From: Hydnum rufescens UP504
Taxonomy: Eukaryota; Basidiomycota; Agaricomycetes; Cantharellales; Hydnaceae
Length of the DNA stretch: 64,000 nt
Reading direction: 5' to 3'
Assembly: GCA_014904985.1 (NCBI GenBank)
Contig: MU128911.1
Coordinates: forward strand, 71,118-135,117
The position numbers and the translations under genes were made by a program. The notes under the pieces were generated by a model, which was not told where the DNA came from, ran no database searches, and saw only the letters and a list, made by a program, of their open reading frames with translations. This document shows, piece by piece, positions 48,310 through 60,986 of the stretch (positions are counted from its first letter, which is position 1; every line of letters begins with the position of its first letter).

Positions 48310-51152
48310 GAACAGAGAGGGACGAAGAGAAAACCGGGGGACTCGTTGTGGCGAGTTTCTTGCAAAGTCGTGGGGACAACGAGGCTTGCTCTACATTGGA
48401 TTTTATCTACACTTGTGCATCTTCTGCAATTTATGTACATCTGACTATATGTGCTCTTACTCTTACTCATCCATCTGCTTCATCTGTCGAGGGGAGGGAT
48501 GGATGAACAAGGACAAGAACGTCACACCGAGTCGGGTAAAAGAGACGGAGTCAGGGCCGTCATGGGAACAACACAGGTATACCTCGTAAAAGAGAGAGAC
48601 CTTGCTCCCAGCTTGGTTCACTCCAGCCACCTCTTCCGCAGTCAGAGCGGGGTGATGACCCGCGGCGAGAGGCTCGCGAATACCGGTCCCCTTGACAAAG
48701 GGTCTCCCGCCCGACCACATTAGAAACATGCAACAGTGTCATCAGTCTCCCTCACTCACGTCACGACCACCAAAAAATCCTTTGCTACCGGCCACACGTG
48801 GAGAATCCTCGCCAACGAGACGGCCCCGAATTAACGACTGCTCGCTCTCCACAGTGTTCCCACCTATGCAAGTTGGTGGGGACCAAGTTGGGTACAACGC
48901 CGTCTGCAGGCCCGACTTGTCGTGCAGTTCGACAGACGAGTAAGATGTAACTCGATCCACCGATCTAATCACAGCAATTAGCTATATGACGTGATCGCGT
49001 ACCTGGAAAACAACAGGGACACTTATGGCCCTACCAAGGACCGCATCAAAATCTTTTCTCTTTGAAACGAAGACAGAGTCGCTACCCATTGGCGCCGTTC
49101 ACACCTCGGCAAGACGGCCTCGTGCTTATGCTGGGACTCGCGCTGCATCCCGAACAGTTCCCAAGATAAGGACGGGGAGAGAGCTGGGCCGAGCTGAATA
49201 GTAGAGCCTCCAGAAGAGTGTGGCTGATGTAAAAAAAGACGGTTGATCCCCGAGGCCCACTGTCTCACACCCTTACATTGAGTAGCCGGGCAAGCCGAAG
49301 CCCGAACTTCTGAGCGGGACTGATACCAGAATCAAGTGCCAGCTTCCCATGCCGTCTCTAGCTCCTTCCAAAAGCTCCATTCCCTTGAAAACAAGCTTAA
49401 GAGCCGACCATTAGTCGTCACCAAAATCACCTGTACCAGTCCGCAAGCCAAGGAATCAAACGCCAACATCGAATGTCACAGCAGAGTCGCGCGACAAAAT
49501 GCAAGATTCTTTTCTTGCAGAGCTAGAGATTGGTGCGAAAAAAAAAACAGGTCTCTTTTAGCAAGATGTAGCTATAGATTCTATCAGCAGCCTCGATTCA
49601 GGGATCGGATATTTCAGATGCTGCACCATGCTTGACACCAGTACAGTAACCCCTTCATCGTCTTCTCCATCAAGAATTTCATTGACACCTTTCTCCCTGT
49701 TTCTCTTGCCGGAGGTGATTCTTTCAATGTTGACACAACTGCTTCCTTGGTACGATGGAGCTGGCAGATGCCGCAGGGGGCCATTGTAGCCGCAGAGAGA
49801 AAATGTGGCTCCTAAGGCGAAAGACCTGGGCGCTAACTTGATCAAGAGAGATCGGCAGAGAGCAAATCGAGATTCTCGCCTGAATGGACTGTGTAATCAC
49901 GGTCACCAGATAATATTGTCATAGATATGGGTGCTCGTATCCATGGTGGTGTCGCCCGGGGCCCTGGCCAAGTTACGTCTCGCAGGCAGACCTTGGACCA
50001 TATGTAATCTACCGAAGGGAGCAAGGTGGCGTGGCCCCGCCCAGTAAGTTATCACTCAGATTGACAGCCAGAAGACACCCATTGGGAATTTTTTCTGCTT
50101 TTGGAAGCTCAACATAGAATGAGTTGAAGGTAGAGTTTCGGCCACTGAGGACAATTCCCCCAGAGTAGGATCAGGACACTGAGGTCCATAGAACAGCATG
50201 CAGCACACGGGGAGTTTAGCCCACAGGGCTAGGTCTCAGCCTTGTAATTCCATGCCTCTATGAAGTGAACCTTTCCTGTGGTCCACCGGGCTCTATATAT
50301 GGACTGCTTCTATGATTTATAAGGGCTATAATAGAATACCTTTGAGTGACTATTTTTTTTCGACTTCTCTTGTTCTTATCTTTCATGCTTTAGGCGGTGT
50401 TTGTTGGCGGAGTGTTGGATTTTTTAGGACTTTTTGGAAGTACAGTACATACATAGCTCGGTCTCACCACGAATTTCGGCTGATTTTGGAACCCGGCCCC
50501 CGCCGGGGACTTTTTGGTATTGTGGTTCTTTTTCACCGGGAGCGGACTTGCCGACCCAGGGTATTCGATACAAATAAGAACAAATAATTAACTCCTGGGC
50601 TCCAGCAATTCAATCTCTGTGATCTTGCACCAGTATAACGTATATCTCCAAAGATTCTTGGTCTGACACGATCCAGAGACACCAAGGATGAAGGAATTAA
50701 GGGCACAGCCACTACTTTGAGCCAACGTAACCATCAATAGTGGCGACATATTGCAATCTTTTTGATCAAGTGCTTGCACAGGCCACATGAATGGAAATCA
50801 CGGAAGCACCCAGCAGAGTGTCTTCTGCCCGGGGGGGGACATAGTTTCTTGGTTGTTTGTATCGAGCGCCCCCGGGTGTTTGCGCGGACTTCATTTCCTT
50901 CCACAGACTCACCAGGTAATTATAACGTGGTGGGACCGAGCCTAATGTGTGCAATCGCACAGAAATGCGTGCCTGGGAATATTTCGCACTTCTGAAAACT
51001 GTAACTGTACCGGCATCAGTAAGCCTTCATATATGACGACACCTTGCACCACAATCCCGTAATGCACTCTCCGAGATATCGATAAACTCGCTTCGATATT
51101 CGCATATGCAGCATAAGCACAATATTGAGGCTCTTTCCTCCCCATTCACAAC
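48310..51152. other. Large intergenic region between divergent genes
   Basis: About 2.8 kb upstream of both the minus-strand unknown gene and the plus-strand monooxygenase, by far the longest promoter-like interval with normal CpG. Several short frames are open. One, of 91 codons (50,312-50,587, MIYKGYNRIPLSDYFFSTSL), begins about 20 bases after a TATATA element (50,291). No homology was recognised and no tRNA or repeat was seen. Confidence 0.5.
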
Positions 51153-53514
51153 ATGAATTGTCTCGTTCTTTTACTCGTGCTTACTGGCGCATCTTCTGCC
51201 TCCAAGCTGCCCTGGTACTCTCAACTCTGGCAAGCGGAACAATCAGTTCTCGGCTTTCAGGAAAATCCGTATCATGAATTTTCCAAAGAAATCAAAGAGG
51301 TAGCAGTCATTGGGGCCGGGCCTGCGGGCCTCCAACATGTGGTAGAACTCCGGGAGGCTGGCTTGAATGTACGCCTTTTCGAGAGAAAAGAGCATCCCGG
51401 TATGTGCTTTCCCGCATGTTTTTGAATTCTAAATACTGTAAAAGAATCTCAGTCCTCTGCGCCTATCCAGGGGGGAATTGGCACTACCAGGAAGAAGTAG
51501 CACTCCCCGAGCCTCACCCGCAACCCCTTGCGTCACGGGCTGCATTCATTCCTGACCTCGGCCCTAACCCTGACTCCGAATCAGTCCAGCACAAACTTTA
51601 TCAAGATGGCGAAGATAATCTATCCCTGGAGGATCGTCTCCGTGAGCATGCCGTGTGCGTTTCTTCAGATGGTCAACCAGGATGGGACTCAATGGAAAAA
51701 TAGTCCTTCTAGTGTTTGGAACAACTTGCATGCAAATTCTGTCTCGGGGATCACACATTTCCTGGCATCCCCTCTCCCCCTTAATACGCCCTGGGAGCTG
51801 TCTCAGTGGTCGATAAGGAGGCTCGTCCGGGCCTATGCATCTAACCATGAGCTCAACTCGAACGATGCAGAAGTCAGTAATATCACATCATACAATACAC
51901 GTGTCGAGCGCGTTGTGAAGATTGGTGATAAATGGCGTATTAGGCTGAGGAAGCTGGAGTTACTACCACGGACAAGGCAAATAGAGGTAACGTGGTGGAC
52001 AGAGGTCAGACCTACGCTATGTTCTCCAATTCTTCCCCACTCATGGCTCTGGCTCCTTCCAGACCTTCGATGCCGTTGTGATTGCCGCGGCTCGGTCGAA
52101 TGCACCATTTGTCCCCAACATCCCCGGCTTAGAGCAGTGGGCTTCTAGATACCCCGCTCAAGTGCTCCACTCGCGCCAGTATCGCCGCCCTGAGAAATAC
52201 AGTAACCAAACGGTCCTCATCGTCGGTGCTTCGGTTTGCATCAGTCTGCGTTCGATTTATTTGCACATGCTGATACATGAAATATTTAGATATCTGGCTC
52301 AGAAATCGCGCGGGACCTCTTGTCAGTGACCTATTTCCCGGCGAAACTCTCGAATCACTAACCTTGTGGTCGTTAGTCCGCTCGCCGGGCGGATCATAAC
52401 CAGTGTCAAGGACCACAGCTCGACCGAAAGATCCATCTTTAAAAAGCTGGCAGCCCACAGAATACCTGAAGGGGTTATCAACCTCGGAGAGATAGCCAGC
52501 TTCTCGGACCTGAAACCAGGAGACAGTATATCCGAAGGCACTGTCCAGCTTAAAAATGGCACAGTGCTGACTGGGATCGACTCTGTGAGTTTTAATCGTC
52601 TTCAACCTACCTTCGTCTCCCGCCTAATACCGTCAAGGTTATCCTTGCCACGGGATATGTCACTTCGTGGCCATTTATCTCTCAATTTCACAATGACACA
52701 ATCCACGGCACGGACGACCCAGATACAGAAGTCGCGCCAATTGTCAATGGTGATGGAAAGTTGCGGTCAATCTATCTTGGCACATTCTATATCCCCGACC
52801 CTACCTTAGTCGTTTCGGCTGGTTGGTTTTGGTTCTGATCAGCCTGGAGCCCTACTCACAATTACCCTCAGTGAGAGTCTGGAACGTCGGCCCATTTAGC
52901 GCCCTTGCAGTTGCAAAGGTCCGTTTCTTGTGGATCTAAGCGTAAGCCGAGATGGGACGATACCAATCGATTTTAAACTTACAGGTCTGGAGCGGTAAAG
53001 CACGTCTTCCGAATAGTCGCCGCATGTGGGAAGAGCACAGAGGCCTCATAAGGGCGGCCGGAGGTCCAGATAGTGCTCAGCTGGTGGGGATTGGCTTCGG
53101 CGCTCCTATCACAGAATGTATGATTTTCTCTTGCGAAGAGATCGACCACCGGCTAATACTGTCATCTTCATAGTTTTATTCCGCAAATTTGTCGCCTGGT
53201 TGAATAGTGAGGCACTCATCTTCGGGGGCAAACAAGTAAGTCCTCGGGATTCAATCCATGTCGACTAGCTGACCCGTTTCCCAGACCGATACGTACCCTA
53301 GAGAGTCAGCTTTGTCAATCTTTTCAGTATCTTCTCTCAATTAACCCTCCCGTTTAGGTGGCGTGAGCAATGGGTAAATTTTGCCAAGGTTCACTGGGGC
53401 CCAGAGTTTCCTATTTCACTGGAGGATTTCAATGAAGCGGAGGACACGGGTGAGGCAGCCTTAGGAAAGCGCCGGTTCCTTGATGAAGTAGTGGCAGCAT
53501 TGGAAAATTACTAG
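51153..53514 (+). CDS. Flavin-containing monooxygenase-like protein with N-terminal signal/anchor
   Basis: NAD(P)H/FAD-dependent oxidoreductase of the FMO/Baeyer-Villiger superfamily; substrate unknown. MNCLVLLLVLTGASSASK is a signal peptide or membrane anchor. VAVIGAGPAGLQHVVELREA is the FAD Rossmann motif, followed by NVRLFERKEHPGGNWHYQEE. Later come WNNLHANSVSGITHF, FDAVVIAAARSNAPFVPNIP, QTVLIVGAS (second dinucleotide site, interrupted by an intron), GTVLTGIDSV and FATGYVTSWPF (the ATGY-type motif). The C-terminal part reads REQWVNFAKVHWG and ends at 53,514. At 51,697-51,701 the run AAAAA leaves the frame at a stop; AAAAAA would join DSMEK to NSPSSVWNNL, so one base may be lost. Introns are otherwise canonical. 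CHMP7 starts 91 bases downstream on the same strand. Confidence 0.82.
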
Positions 53515-53605
53515 TCTACTGTGGTTGGAGTTGTTGGGTGGAATCTCCTTACTGTAAAGCCTGGATTTCTTTGTGTATACCTTTACTTCACTGCCACATT
53601 TGATT

Positions 53606-55301
53606 ATGTCTGAGCTATCAAAATTTCTGGCGACAATCCCCGAATTCACAAAGACGTCCCGACTACAGTCTTTGTATTCGGACATTTCGCGGCAAAAGGT
53701 TTCGAATCCCACAGGGTACCAAGCGAACGTATTGTGGTGGAAAACTCTTCTACAAGACATTGTCAAACGGGGTCTACAGTCAACATCGGATCACTTCGTC
53801 CTCCATGTTGATTCAGATCTCATCGAATCCTTACGGTGGGGGAAGGTGGGGCGACCTCTTTCCATGCCTTCTGTGGTCGTGAGTCTTGCACCAGTAACAT
53901 TTGATAACATCGATAACGTCTATCTCTACCCAGTCAGATCTTAAAGCCACAAGAGATTTTATTCCCCTGGATGACTTCTTATCCTCCTCCTCGTCCGTTC
54001 ACGCAACCTACCCACTACCATACAGGGTCGCATCGCTTGTCCTTGGAAGACCTTTGTGGTGGGCCCTCGAACAATTAAATATTGTTGGTGAATCCGAGAA
54101 TCCTGGGTCGTATGACTCTCGGTGGGCATTGTCCCAGGGCTCTTACGTGGTTCTCGATGTCCTCGAAGTATGATCGTAATCTTGGCTTCTTTCCACATAT
54201 CCTATCCTTAATTCGGTGCCATCAGGTAGCTGCAGAAGCGATCATCAAGGCCCAACTTGGGACGGGGTCTCTATCCCTTTCCGAATCAACGCACAATTTA
54301 TCCTCCTTTCGCACCAAATTCGCACCTATCATCTTACCAAGGGCCCCAGAGTCTTTAACGGATCTCGATATCCAAGTCCTCTTACGGTATTTAGAACGTG
54401 ACAAGGGGGCCCTAGTCTCAGAGAAGGAGGTGATCTGCTCCATTCTAATACCATACCCCCCTGAAACTGATATTCCTTCCCAGGTCATAAAGTTCGCCGA
54501 GCCAAACTCCGTACTCACTGAAATAACGGACGTCGACCGAGGGGTAGCTGAGATGAAATTGACGAGATTACATCTTCAAGAGCAAGTTGATGAAATCCAA
54601 CGAAAAATTGAAGAGTTCGGATTTGTTCCCCCATCACCCTTTTGCCACCTGACTCACCGGCTTGCTTCTTACCAGTCGCGTCACAAAAATCAAAGACCTC
54701 ATACTCTCCAAGCGACAAGAAATGGCCAAGTCCTACCTACGTTCCAAGAAATTGCTGGAGGAGCTACTCGTGAATCGACTGAAGTCCTTGGAGACGATCC
54801 AAACTATCCTTCTGAAGCTGGACACTGCAGCAGGAGACATAGAGGCAAGTCATTTGATCCTGTTTAGTCCTCCACATAGTGGCTTAGACAACCTTCCAGA
54901 TAATGCGCACGTACGAAACCTCGGCCTCTACGTTAAAGACCCTATTGGCTCACCCGACGTTGCAACGCGACTACGTTGACGCTACGCTGGCAAACATATC
55001 TGACGCCCTTGCAAATCATGCTGAGATCGAACAAGCTATTCAACTGGGTGGAAAAGATGCACAGCGGGCGGCCAACGTGGACTTCGACGACGACGAATTG
55101 GACGTCGAGCTTGCGGAGATGGTGCAAGCACAGCAAGCTGAAGGTGTGATACACGCGCCTCAATTGGAACGGTTGGAGGAAGACGAAGGGAGAGGTCATG
55201 TTAAGGCAGCATTGTCGCAGATCCAGGTTCCCTTGCACTCTCCTTTCCCTTCATCACAATCTGCACCCCCCATACGACATAGGGATGCACAGCTAGAATA
55301 G
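53606..55301 (+). CDS. CHMP7-like ESCRT-III protein (Snf7 family)
   Basis: CHMP7 combines an N-terminal winged-helix-like region with a C-terminal Snf7 domain and acts at the ER and nuclear envelope in sealing and quality control. From MSELSKFLATIPEFTKTSRL: YQANVLWWKTLLQDIVKRGL, DFIPLDDFLSSSSS, then a linker region (LDIQVLLRYLERDKGALVSE) and the Snf7 helices: VDRGVAEMKLTRLHLQEQVD, KIKDLILSKRQEMAKSYLRS, KLLEELLVNRLKSLETIQTI, LKTLLAHPTLQRDYVDATLA. The acidic C-terminus (DFDDDELDVELAEMV) resembles the MIM-type ending of ESCRT-III proteins. Stop at 55,301. Introns (for example GTGAGT at 53,879 and GTATGA at 54,169) splice in frame. No breaks. It is longer than ordinary Snf7/Vps2, as expected for CHMP7. 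Confidence 0.87.
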
Positions 55302-55667
55302 CCACCGCAAGACATTAATTGGGGATATAATGATGAAGAGATAAGAACCAAGATGTCAACGAGCTTGTGCTCGCGATGATATTCAATTTTCCCTACGATC
55401 TGTGGACTTCCAATGCAAACCGTCTGCTAGTATATCTACCTAGCCGATTATGACATACTGGCGAATTATCGAACAAAACCAAGTCCACAGTGGAGCAGGA
55501 AAGTTCAGGGAAAGATGGGGGACCAAGATTTATCATGAGTAAAACGTTCCATAAAGATTGACATTAAGCGGTGAGGCATTGGGGGTATAGGTACAATGAT
55601 GGAAGGTGACGCGCGGAGCAGATGGGTACCACGAATCCAATGAACAGGAATATAGTGAGAAAGGGTG
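55302..55667. other. Short convergent 3' intergenic region
   Basis: Lies between the stop of the CHMP7-like gene and the stop of casein kinase I. No gene recognised. Confidence 0.6.
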
Positions 55668-57690
55668 TCAGCCGCAGTGGCATAGTGATGCAAAGAAACC
55701 GCGCCTCGGTGGGTCTTGATTATCGAATTGTTCATGTCCTCCGATGTCCTCCCTCGCTCTTACGGCGGTGCTAACAGCCGGGGTCGCGGCTGAACCCCTT
55801 TGACCATACCCTGCTGCGAGAGATTCCTCCATGGCACCATCGCCAACCCGTGTGTAATCCTGGACAACACCAGTCGAATTGGCGTAAGGATGCGGGGTCT
55901 GAGCCTGTATCTGCACGGCGCCACGAGGGGCAGGTGTCGATGGGACTGGCACACCGACGTTCGCGGCTGCTGATGAAGGTGTAAATGATCCTCCGCCGGC
56001 AGCATTTACGCCAGGGATGAGAACATTGGGAACCTTGCGTTGCTTGGGAGGATCCCTCGCAATGACGGCTGGAGAAGGAGAGGGAAGGCCTGTGGTAGAC
56101 AAGTGTTGCTGAGATGGACGATGTCGTTCGGCACGTGGTCGAGGAGCACCGTGTGCTTGAGCCAATAGGTTTGAGCCAGACTATTAACAAATGCTAACGT
56201 AAACGGGACTGAGGGCGTCGCATACTATAATAATACGACATACCGAACTCGGTTCCCAACCTTTCCCGCTGTGCAGAAGATGCCAATCGTAAACGTTATC
56301 CTCCACCTCACCGAGGTTCTTCAGGACTTTTGTAAACAATTCTTGGGGAAAAAAAAGGAAGGAAATTTGACCCAGGGCTCGCCGTCGCGAAAGACAATCC
56401 TCAGACCTCGAAGAAAATCATAATCAGGGGCTTCTTCGAAGCCAAGCCTCCGAACATAATTTAGGTAGATCCCAAATTCCTCTGATATCAATTCCCCATG
56501 AGTTAGACTAATTGTTGAGTGATAGCGTGAACTGGCCTGGGAATCCTTCGGAGAGCTCCTTGATAGGGGTGCTCTGTTTCTTTTCACCAATCTTCTCGTA
56601 CTTCTGCTTGTTGGTAGCCGCCTTGAGACCCTGCCAGGGTAACCCACCGCGTAGGAAGTACATGAATACATGACCAAGGGCCTCAAGATCGTCGCGTCGC
56701 GATTGCTCTGCGACAAAAGAAACATATTGGGGGTGATCTTGCGGCCAACGTTGAGGACGTACCTCGACCCAGATGTGTATTGATACTCATGTAGCGTGCG
56801 GTGCCGCTCAAGCTCTTCCGCTCTCGATATGGAATGTGTTGTTTGGTCTTGGGATCCCGGTATTGCTTGGCCATGCCTACAGGTAAGGTCAAGACCAAAG
56901 CGGAAACAAATGGAAGGGTGCAAGTACCAAAATCAACAACGTGGATGATATCGGCGGCTTTGCTAGCGGGCCGTCCGATGAGGAAGTTGTCAGGCTTGAT
57001 GTCACGATAGATGAGGTTTTTCTCGTGGATAGTTTGTACGCGAGACAACATTTGTTTCGCCGTCATGACCACAGTTTTGATTGAGAATTTTCGGCCACAC
57101 ATGTCGAACAAGTCCTCGAGGCTCGGACCAAGAAGGTCGATAACCAGGATGTTATGCAAGCCTTCCTGACCAAAATGGTATATTTGCGGAATGCCCACTA
57201 CGCGAGTGTTAGTGGAAGAATGATTGAGGATTACAGCTGCGAACGCACTAACCACAACCAGAGAGAATACGGTATGAGCGATATTCATCCCGTAGTTGAG
57301 GTGCGTCTGATTTTCTAGGTTCCTAAACAAGGGCACGTTTCAGGGCACGGGACGAGGGAAGTGAGAAGATGACGAACAAATTTGATAGCCACGGTCTGCG
57401 AATTGAGCAGGTTGGTTCCTAGTTTGGGGAATCATTGGCGAGAACCTTCTCCAAAACGAATAAGGAAGGGCCGTACCCTCGAATATAACACCGAATGATC
57501 CTTCACCAATTTTCTTGCCTACACGATAGTGCACACCTACGACGCTGGAGCCTGAGCCGCCCACGCCCGAAGACCCTGTCAATTGTGTAGACGGCATAGA
57601 TGATGCAATGATATGTGTTGTGGTCATCCCCAGGATGCTTTCCCGCTTTTTGACCACGCCAGGGGACTGCGTCGGCTCTTTCCGCGCCAC
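55668..57690 (-). CDS. Casein kinase I (CK1/YCK type) Ser/Thr kinase
   Basis: From [20 protein letters not shown] (57,690; an internal Met at 57,627 is possible): [18 protein letters not shown] (Gly loop), [20 protein letters not shown] (VAIK lysine), [54 protein letters not shown] (HRD-like catalytic loop), HVVDFG (DFG), [20 protein letters not shown] (the CK1 signature replacing APE), [57 protein letters not shown] Pro/Ser-rich tail ends FFASLCHCG at 55,668; the two terminal cysteines could be lipidated as in Yck kinases, which is inference. The intron 56,536-56,482 starts GC. Other introns are GT-AG and the frame is unbroken. Confidence 0.93.
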
Positions 57691-58802
57691 TCAAACACTG
57701 ATGCGTAGACTGCTACAGCGGGCCACGGATGCGGGAAATGGCCGTCAGGCTGTAAAGTCTCAGAATATAAAATGAATGAAGAAATCTAGGCTCGCGCGTA
57801 CGCATCTAGATGTCCAGTACTCATGGGAATAATAAATTATCGGAAAGCATTTTTGGCTGAGTACTAGATCAGGCCCGCGCCTGCCTGGGGTATTGGCATT
57901 GGGTATTGGAGCGCCCCAGCAGCCCGACCAATGCTATGCCAGTCCGGGACATGAATGCCTCCTTCGAAATTGCACTGCATCTCGACCATCATGCGCTGCA
58001 CATTGCCACTCAAATCATTGTCTCAACCCTTTTGAGCGAGTTGTGGGAGTCAGGAACTTCACGACCATCATGACCGGATCTGGCAGGGACAGTCAATGAA
58101 TCTGAATCATCAGGTGAAGTGTCAGAGGTTGTGGCTCCGATTTTAAGAACTAACCATTGCGGATTCTTCCCTGTCGTACCGTGTATCATGACATCGCTAT
58201 AACCTACCTATGGTCGGCGACCGAAATATCGGAGGAATCAGTTAGGCTGATGCCCCCCCAGATGCCGGATAGGACATGATCCAACAACATTTTGAGTATT
58301 TTTGGGGTTTTTAACCCAGGTTATTGAGGTAGATCAAACTCCGTCACCATATTGCATGGGCATTGATCCTCGATGTACGCTATGTTTCCTTTTCTTTGTT
58401 CCCCTGAGTGTGCTTTGATATTTCCCATGATCACAAAACACATTTCTCTCATGTTCACAAGCCAAAGTGAGCTAGGCTAATCATAAATTTTGTCATTGTA
58501 CATTATGATGGAAAATGGTCCACACAAAATAAGTGTGTTATGCTTTGCATTCTAGTTGGATGGCTAACGAGGCAGTATGGCAGCAGCGGGGCAAGAATGC
58601 ACCCCAGGGGAGTATAATAGTTTAGGTTTATGGAAGTCGACCTCGTATTGTCTATCCCACAGTGGCGAACAATCACTCGCACTGGGGGTTTGGCGCGGGT
58701 CACGTCCCCCTTGAACCACTCAACTGAAAATGTTTGGTTTATTGCTCTGAACGTTCCTCCACGGGTAAGGTCCTGAATCTGGTTTACGCTGCCCGCCAGG
58801 GC
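57691..58802. other. Intergenic region upstream of casein kinase I and the tRNA
   Basis: No protein gene recognised. The part 58,381-58,567 has no CG dinucleotide and is AT-rich, like the larger CpG-poor tracts. A tRNA gene follows at 58,803. Confidence 0.5.
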
Positions 58803-58884
58803 GCACTAGTGGGGTAGTGGTAACCTTGGTCGTTGCCACATAGCTGAGTTCGACTAGCCTCGTGTTCGATTCACGACTAGTGCA
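58803..58884 (+). tRNA. tRNA-Gly(GCC) with an 11-base intron
   Basis: Folds as a cloverleaf: acceptor GCACTAG / CTAGTGC, D arm GGGT-AGTGGTA-ACCT, anticodon stem GGTCG / CGACT, variable loop AGCC, T arm TCGTG-TTCGATT-CACGA, discriminator A. Without the intron it is 71 nt. The anticodon loop is TTGCCA, then an 11-base intron (CATAGCTGAGT) after position 37, then T38. U33 and a purine at 37 are in place and the anticodon is GCC (glycine). TTTTT at 58,889-58,893 is a Pol III terminator. The internal A and B boxes (TAGTGGT; GTTCGATTC) are good. Confidence 0.82.
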
Positions 58885-58888
58885 TCTA

Positions 58889-58893
58889 TTTTT
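58889..58893 (+). terminator. Pol III T5 terminator of the tRNA
   Basis: Five T residues begin five bases after the last base of the tRNA. Confidence 0.75.
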
Positions 58894-59068
58894 CCAAGCA
58901 GATCTTTTTATCGACAGACGGAGCCATTCCCCGGTCCTTGTGACCTTGCTGCACCCCGCAGCTTCAACCAAGCTTTGTCCACCCCCTTGATGCACCCCCT
59001 CGATCGGGATCAGTGGTAAAGAGAGTATTCGGACTGTGCCGCGTCATTGAAGTGAGACGGCGAGGCAG

Positions 59069-60742
59069 ATGGCGAACACCAGCACAAATCCTGTCAAGCA
59101 CCCGTGCTACAATCCAACTCCTACCCAACTTGTAAGCATCCGATGTTCGGCAGTATCTCAATACTAATCCTTCCCCCAAAGAGACGTCTCGTGCTGGAGT
59201 ACCTCTGCCACCAGTGCTATGTAAATACCGCCCAAGCATTTTCACAAGACTCTAAACGAATCTCGTACGATGATGAATCATCAAGCAGTGGATTGGAAAC
59301 AGGCTATGGACGTCGACCAATCGATCGTGACTTGCTTACTGACGCCCCGCCGATTCGTGCGGACCAAGCCACGGTTGATGCACTCTCCACACCAATTGGC
59401 ATTCCTCAAGAGCGACCCACTCCGTATTTCTACAGCGATGCTCGGGAAAAATCGAACCTCGATGACTACGCCTCGTCAGTGCCGGCTGCATCATCTCTGA
59501 AGGATGCTGATGGTGACGACGTCATGAGTCCGCCGCCGGATGAACATTCCTTAGCCGATCATGTTGGGCTCATTACTCAACACAAATCTATGGTTGTTGC
59601 AGTGGAGCAGACCATTCTTCCCAGCGACGCAGCAACAATTTCCCTCCCAAGACTTCCAGAATGTATAAATGTGGATGTGACATGCAAAGACGTTAAGGAA
59701 TCGACCCAAGAACGCGCCGAACCCTGCCAAGATGAAGCTATGTCGGATATTGTGGACCGTTCATTGCGAAATGAAACGATTCCTGCGGACGACGCAGAAC
59801 CACGAGATGATGTACTTTATCACGTTGAATTACGAAAGAGTATGTTTTCACCCCACCCTATCCCACGAGTAAACTTGACCTTTCTCCTCGAAAGCCATTC
59901 GAGAACATATATTATGGGGCCGCATCGCAAAAGCAACAGACATCCTGAATGAACATTATCCAACGGTTCTTAACGAGCAAGCCCCGTCTTTAACCACACC
60001 ACTCAAATCCACGTCGCCTGATTTCATCTCTTCCCCTTCGAGCACGTCGTCGGCTCTGCCTCGCCCACAATCTACCTCTTCTCCTTTCGTATTTCCATTT
60101 CCCTCGCGTCATCGCATCTCGCCCTCAATCTCCGCATTCAGACGTTCGTAGAAGCCGTTCGCACAAGACCTCTAACATCTCCACCCCAGGGATCCTCCAG
60201 TCTCTCGCCCCACCAGGTTGTTTACAGTCCGTTTCCGTCGTCTCTATCACCCTCATCGCGACCAGTCCACAGTCAGGCTGTCGTGCTTCGTCTGGGACGG
60301 GATCTTGCCCACAGCGCTCAGTCGCTCCCTAATCCCAACGATCGCGCGTTGTATCTCAAAGAATTGGACAATGTTTGGGCTCTCATGGCATATTGTGAAC
60401 CAGAAGGGGGAAGTCCCGCACACATCTTGAAATATCTCCAGTACGATCGGCGCGTGGCACTTGCTGATCAAATAAATAGCGCGATCTTAGGTTCGTCCGT
60501 TTTGTCATACCTTGGTAACTGTGATTTATGCATTGCACTCTTCAGTACGGTCCGGTTATAATCCTCGTTCCTCTATTGAACACTATGTTCGATCTACTGG
60601 TGCCCTTTGGAATCAGATCCACGAGAATGACATCCGAATACCCGCGGACGCAGATAAATATCCACCAGGCGTGGTCCCGCCTCCCTCTCGCCCTCCCACC
60701 CTAAAATTTCCGGCGTCGTATTCGGTGAGATTGCAGATTTGA
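59069..60742 (+). CDS. LisH-CTLH-CRA domain protein (RanBPM/GID-type)
   Basis: Members of this family are scaffold subunits of the GID/CTLH ubiquitin ligase or RanBPM-like adaptors. Exon 1 (59,069-59,131) gives MANTSTNPVKHPCYNPTPTQL. After GTAAGC..AAAG comes the LisH motif RRLVLEYLCHQCYVNTAQAF. A long polar insert follows (DDESSSSGLETGYGRRPIDR onward). The CTLH helix pattern is IREHILWGRIAKATDILNEH..YPTVLNEQ, and the CRA domain is LNLRIQTFVEAVRTRPL, RALYLKELDNVWALMAYCEP, RRVALADQINSAIL, GALWNQIHENDIRIP, ending at 60,742. No SPRY domain precedes it. At 60,101-60,103 a CCC run appears one base short (before ASSHLALNLRIQ). Splice sites elsewhere are GT-AG. Confidence 0.8.
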
Positions 60743-60986
60743 GACCTTCAGATGATATAATTCCTTAATCTTTGCGGAATCTAGAATCAAGACACTGTTA
60801 TTGGGCCAGCCTTTGATTTCGCAAGGTTTTTGACAGACCGATGATTTTCGTCCATATGTTCCAGGAGAGGCCTGTGATTCTCTATGTGCTTCATCATGGA
60901 CTACCCTCTGTTTTTCATTTGTACGTTGATGTGCCGCCGACCGGAATCTTCCGACTGAGAGAAATTACTTACGTAAGACATTCGGG

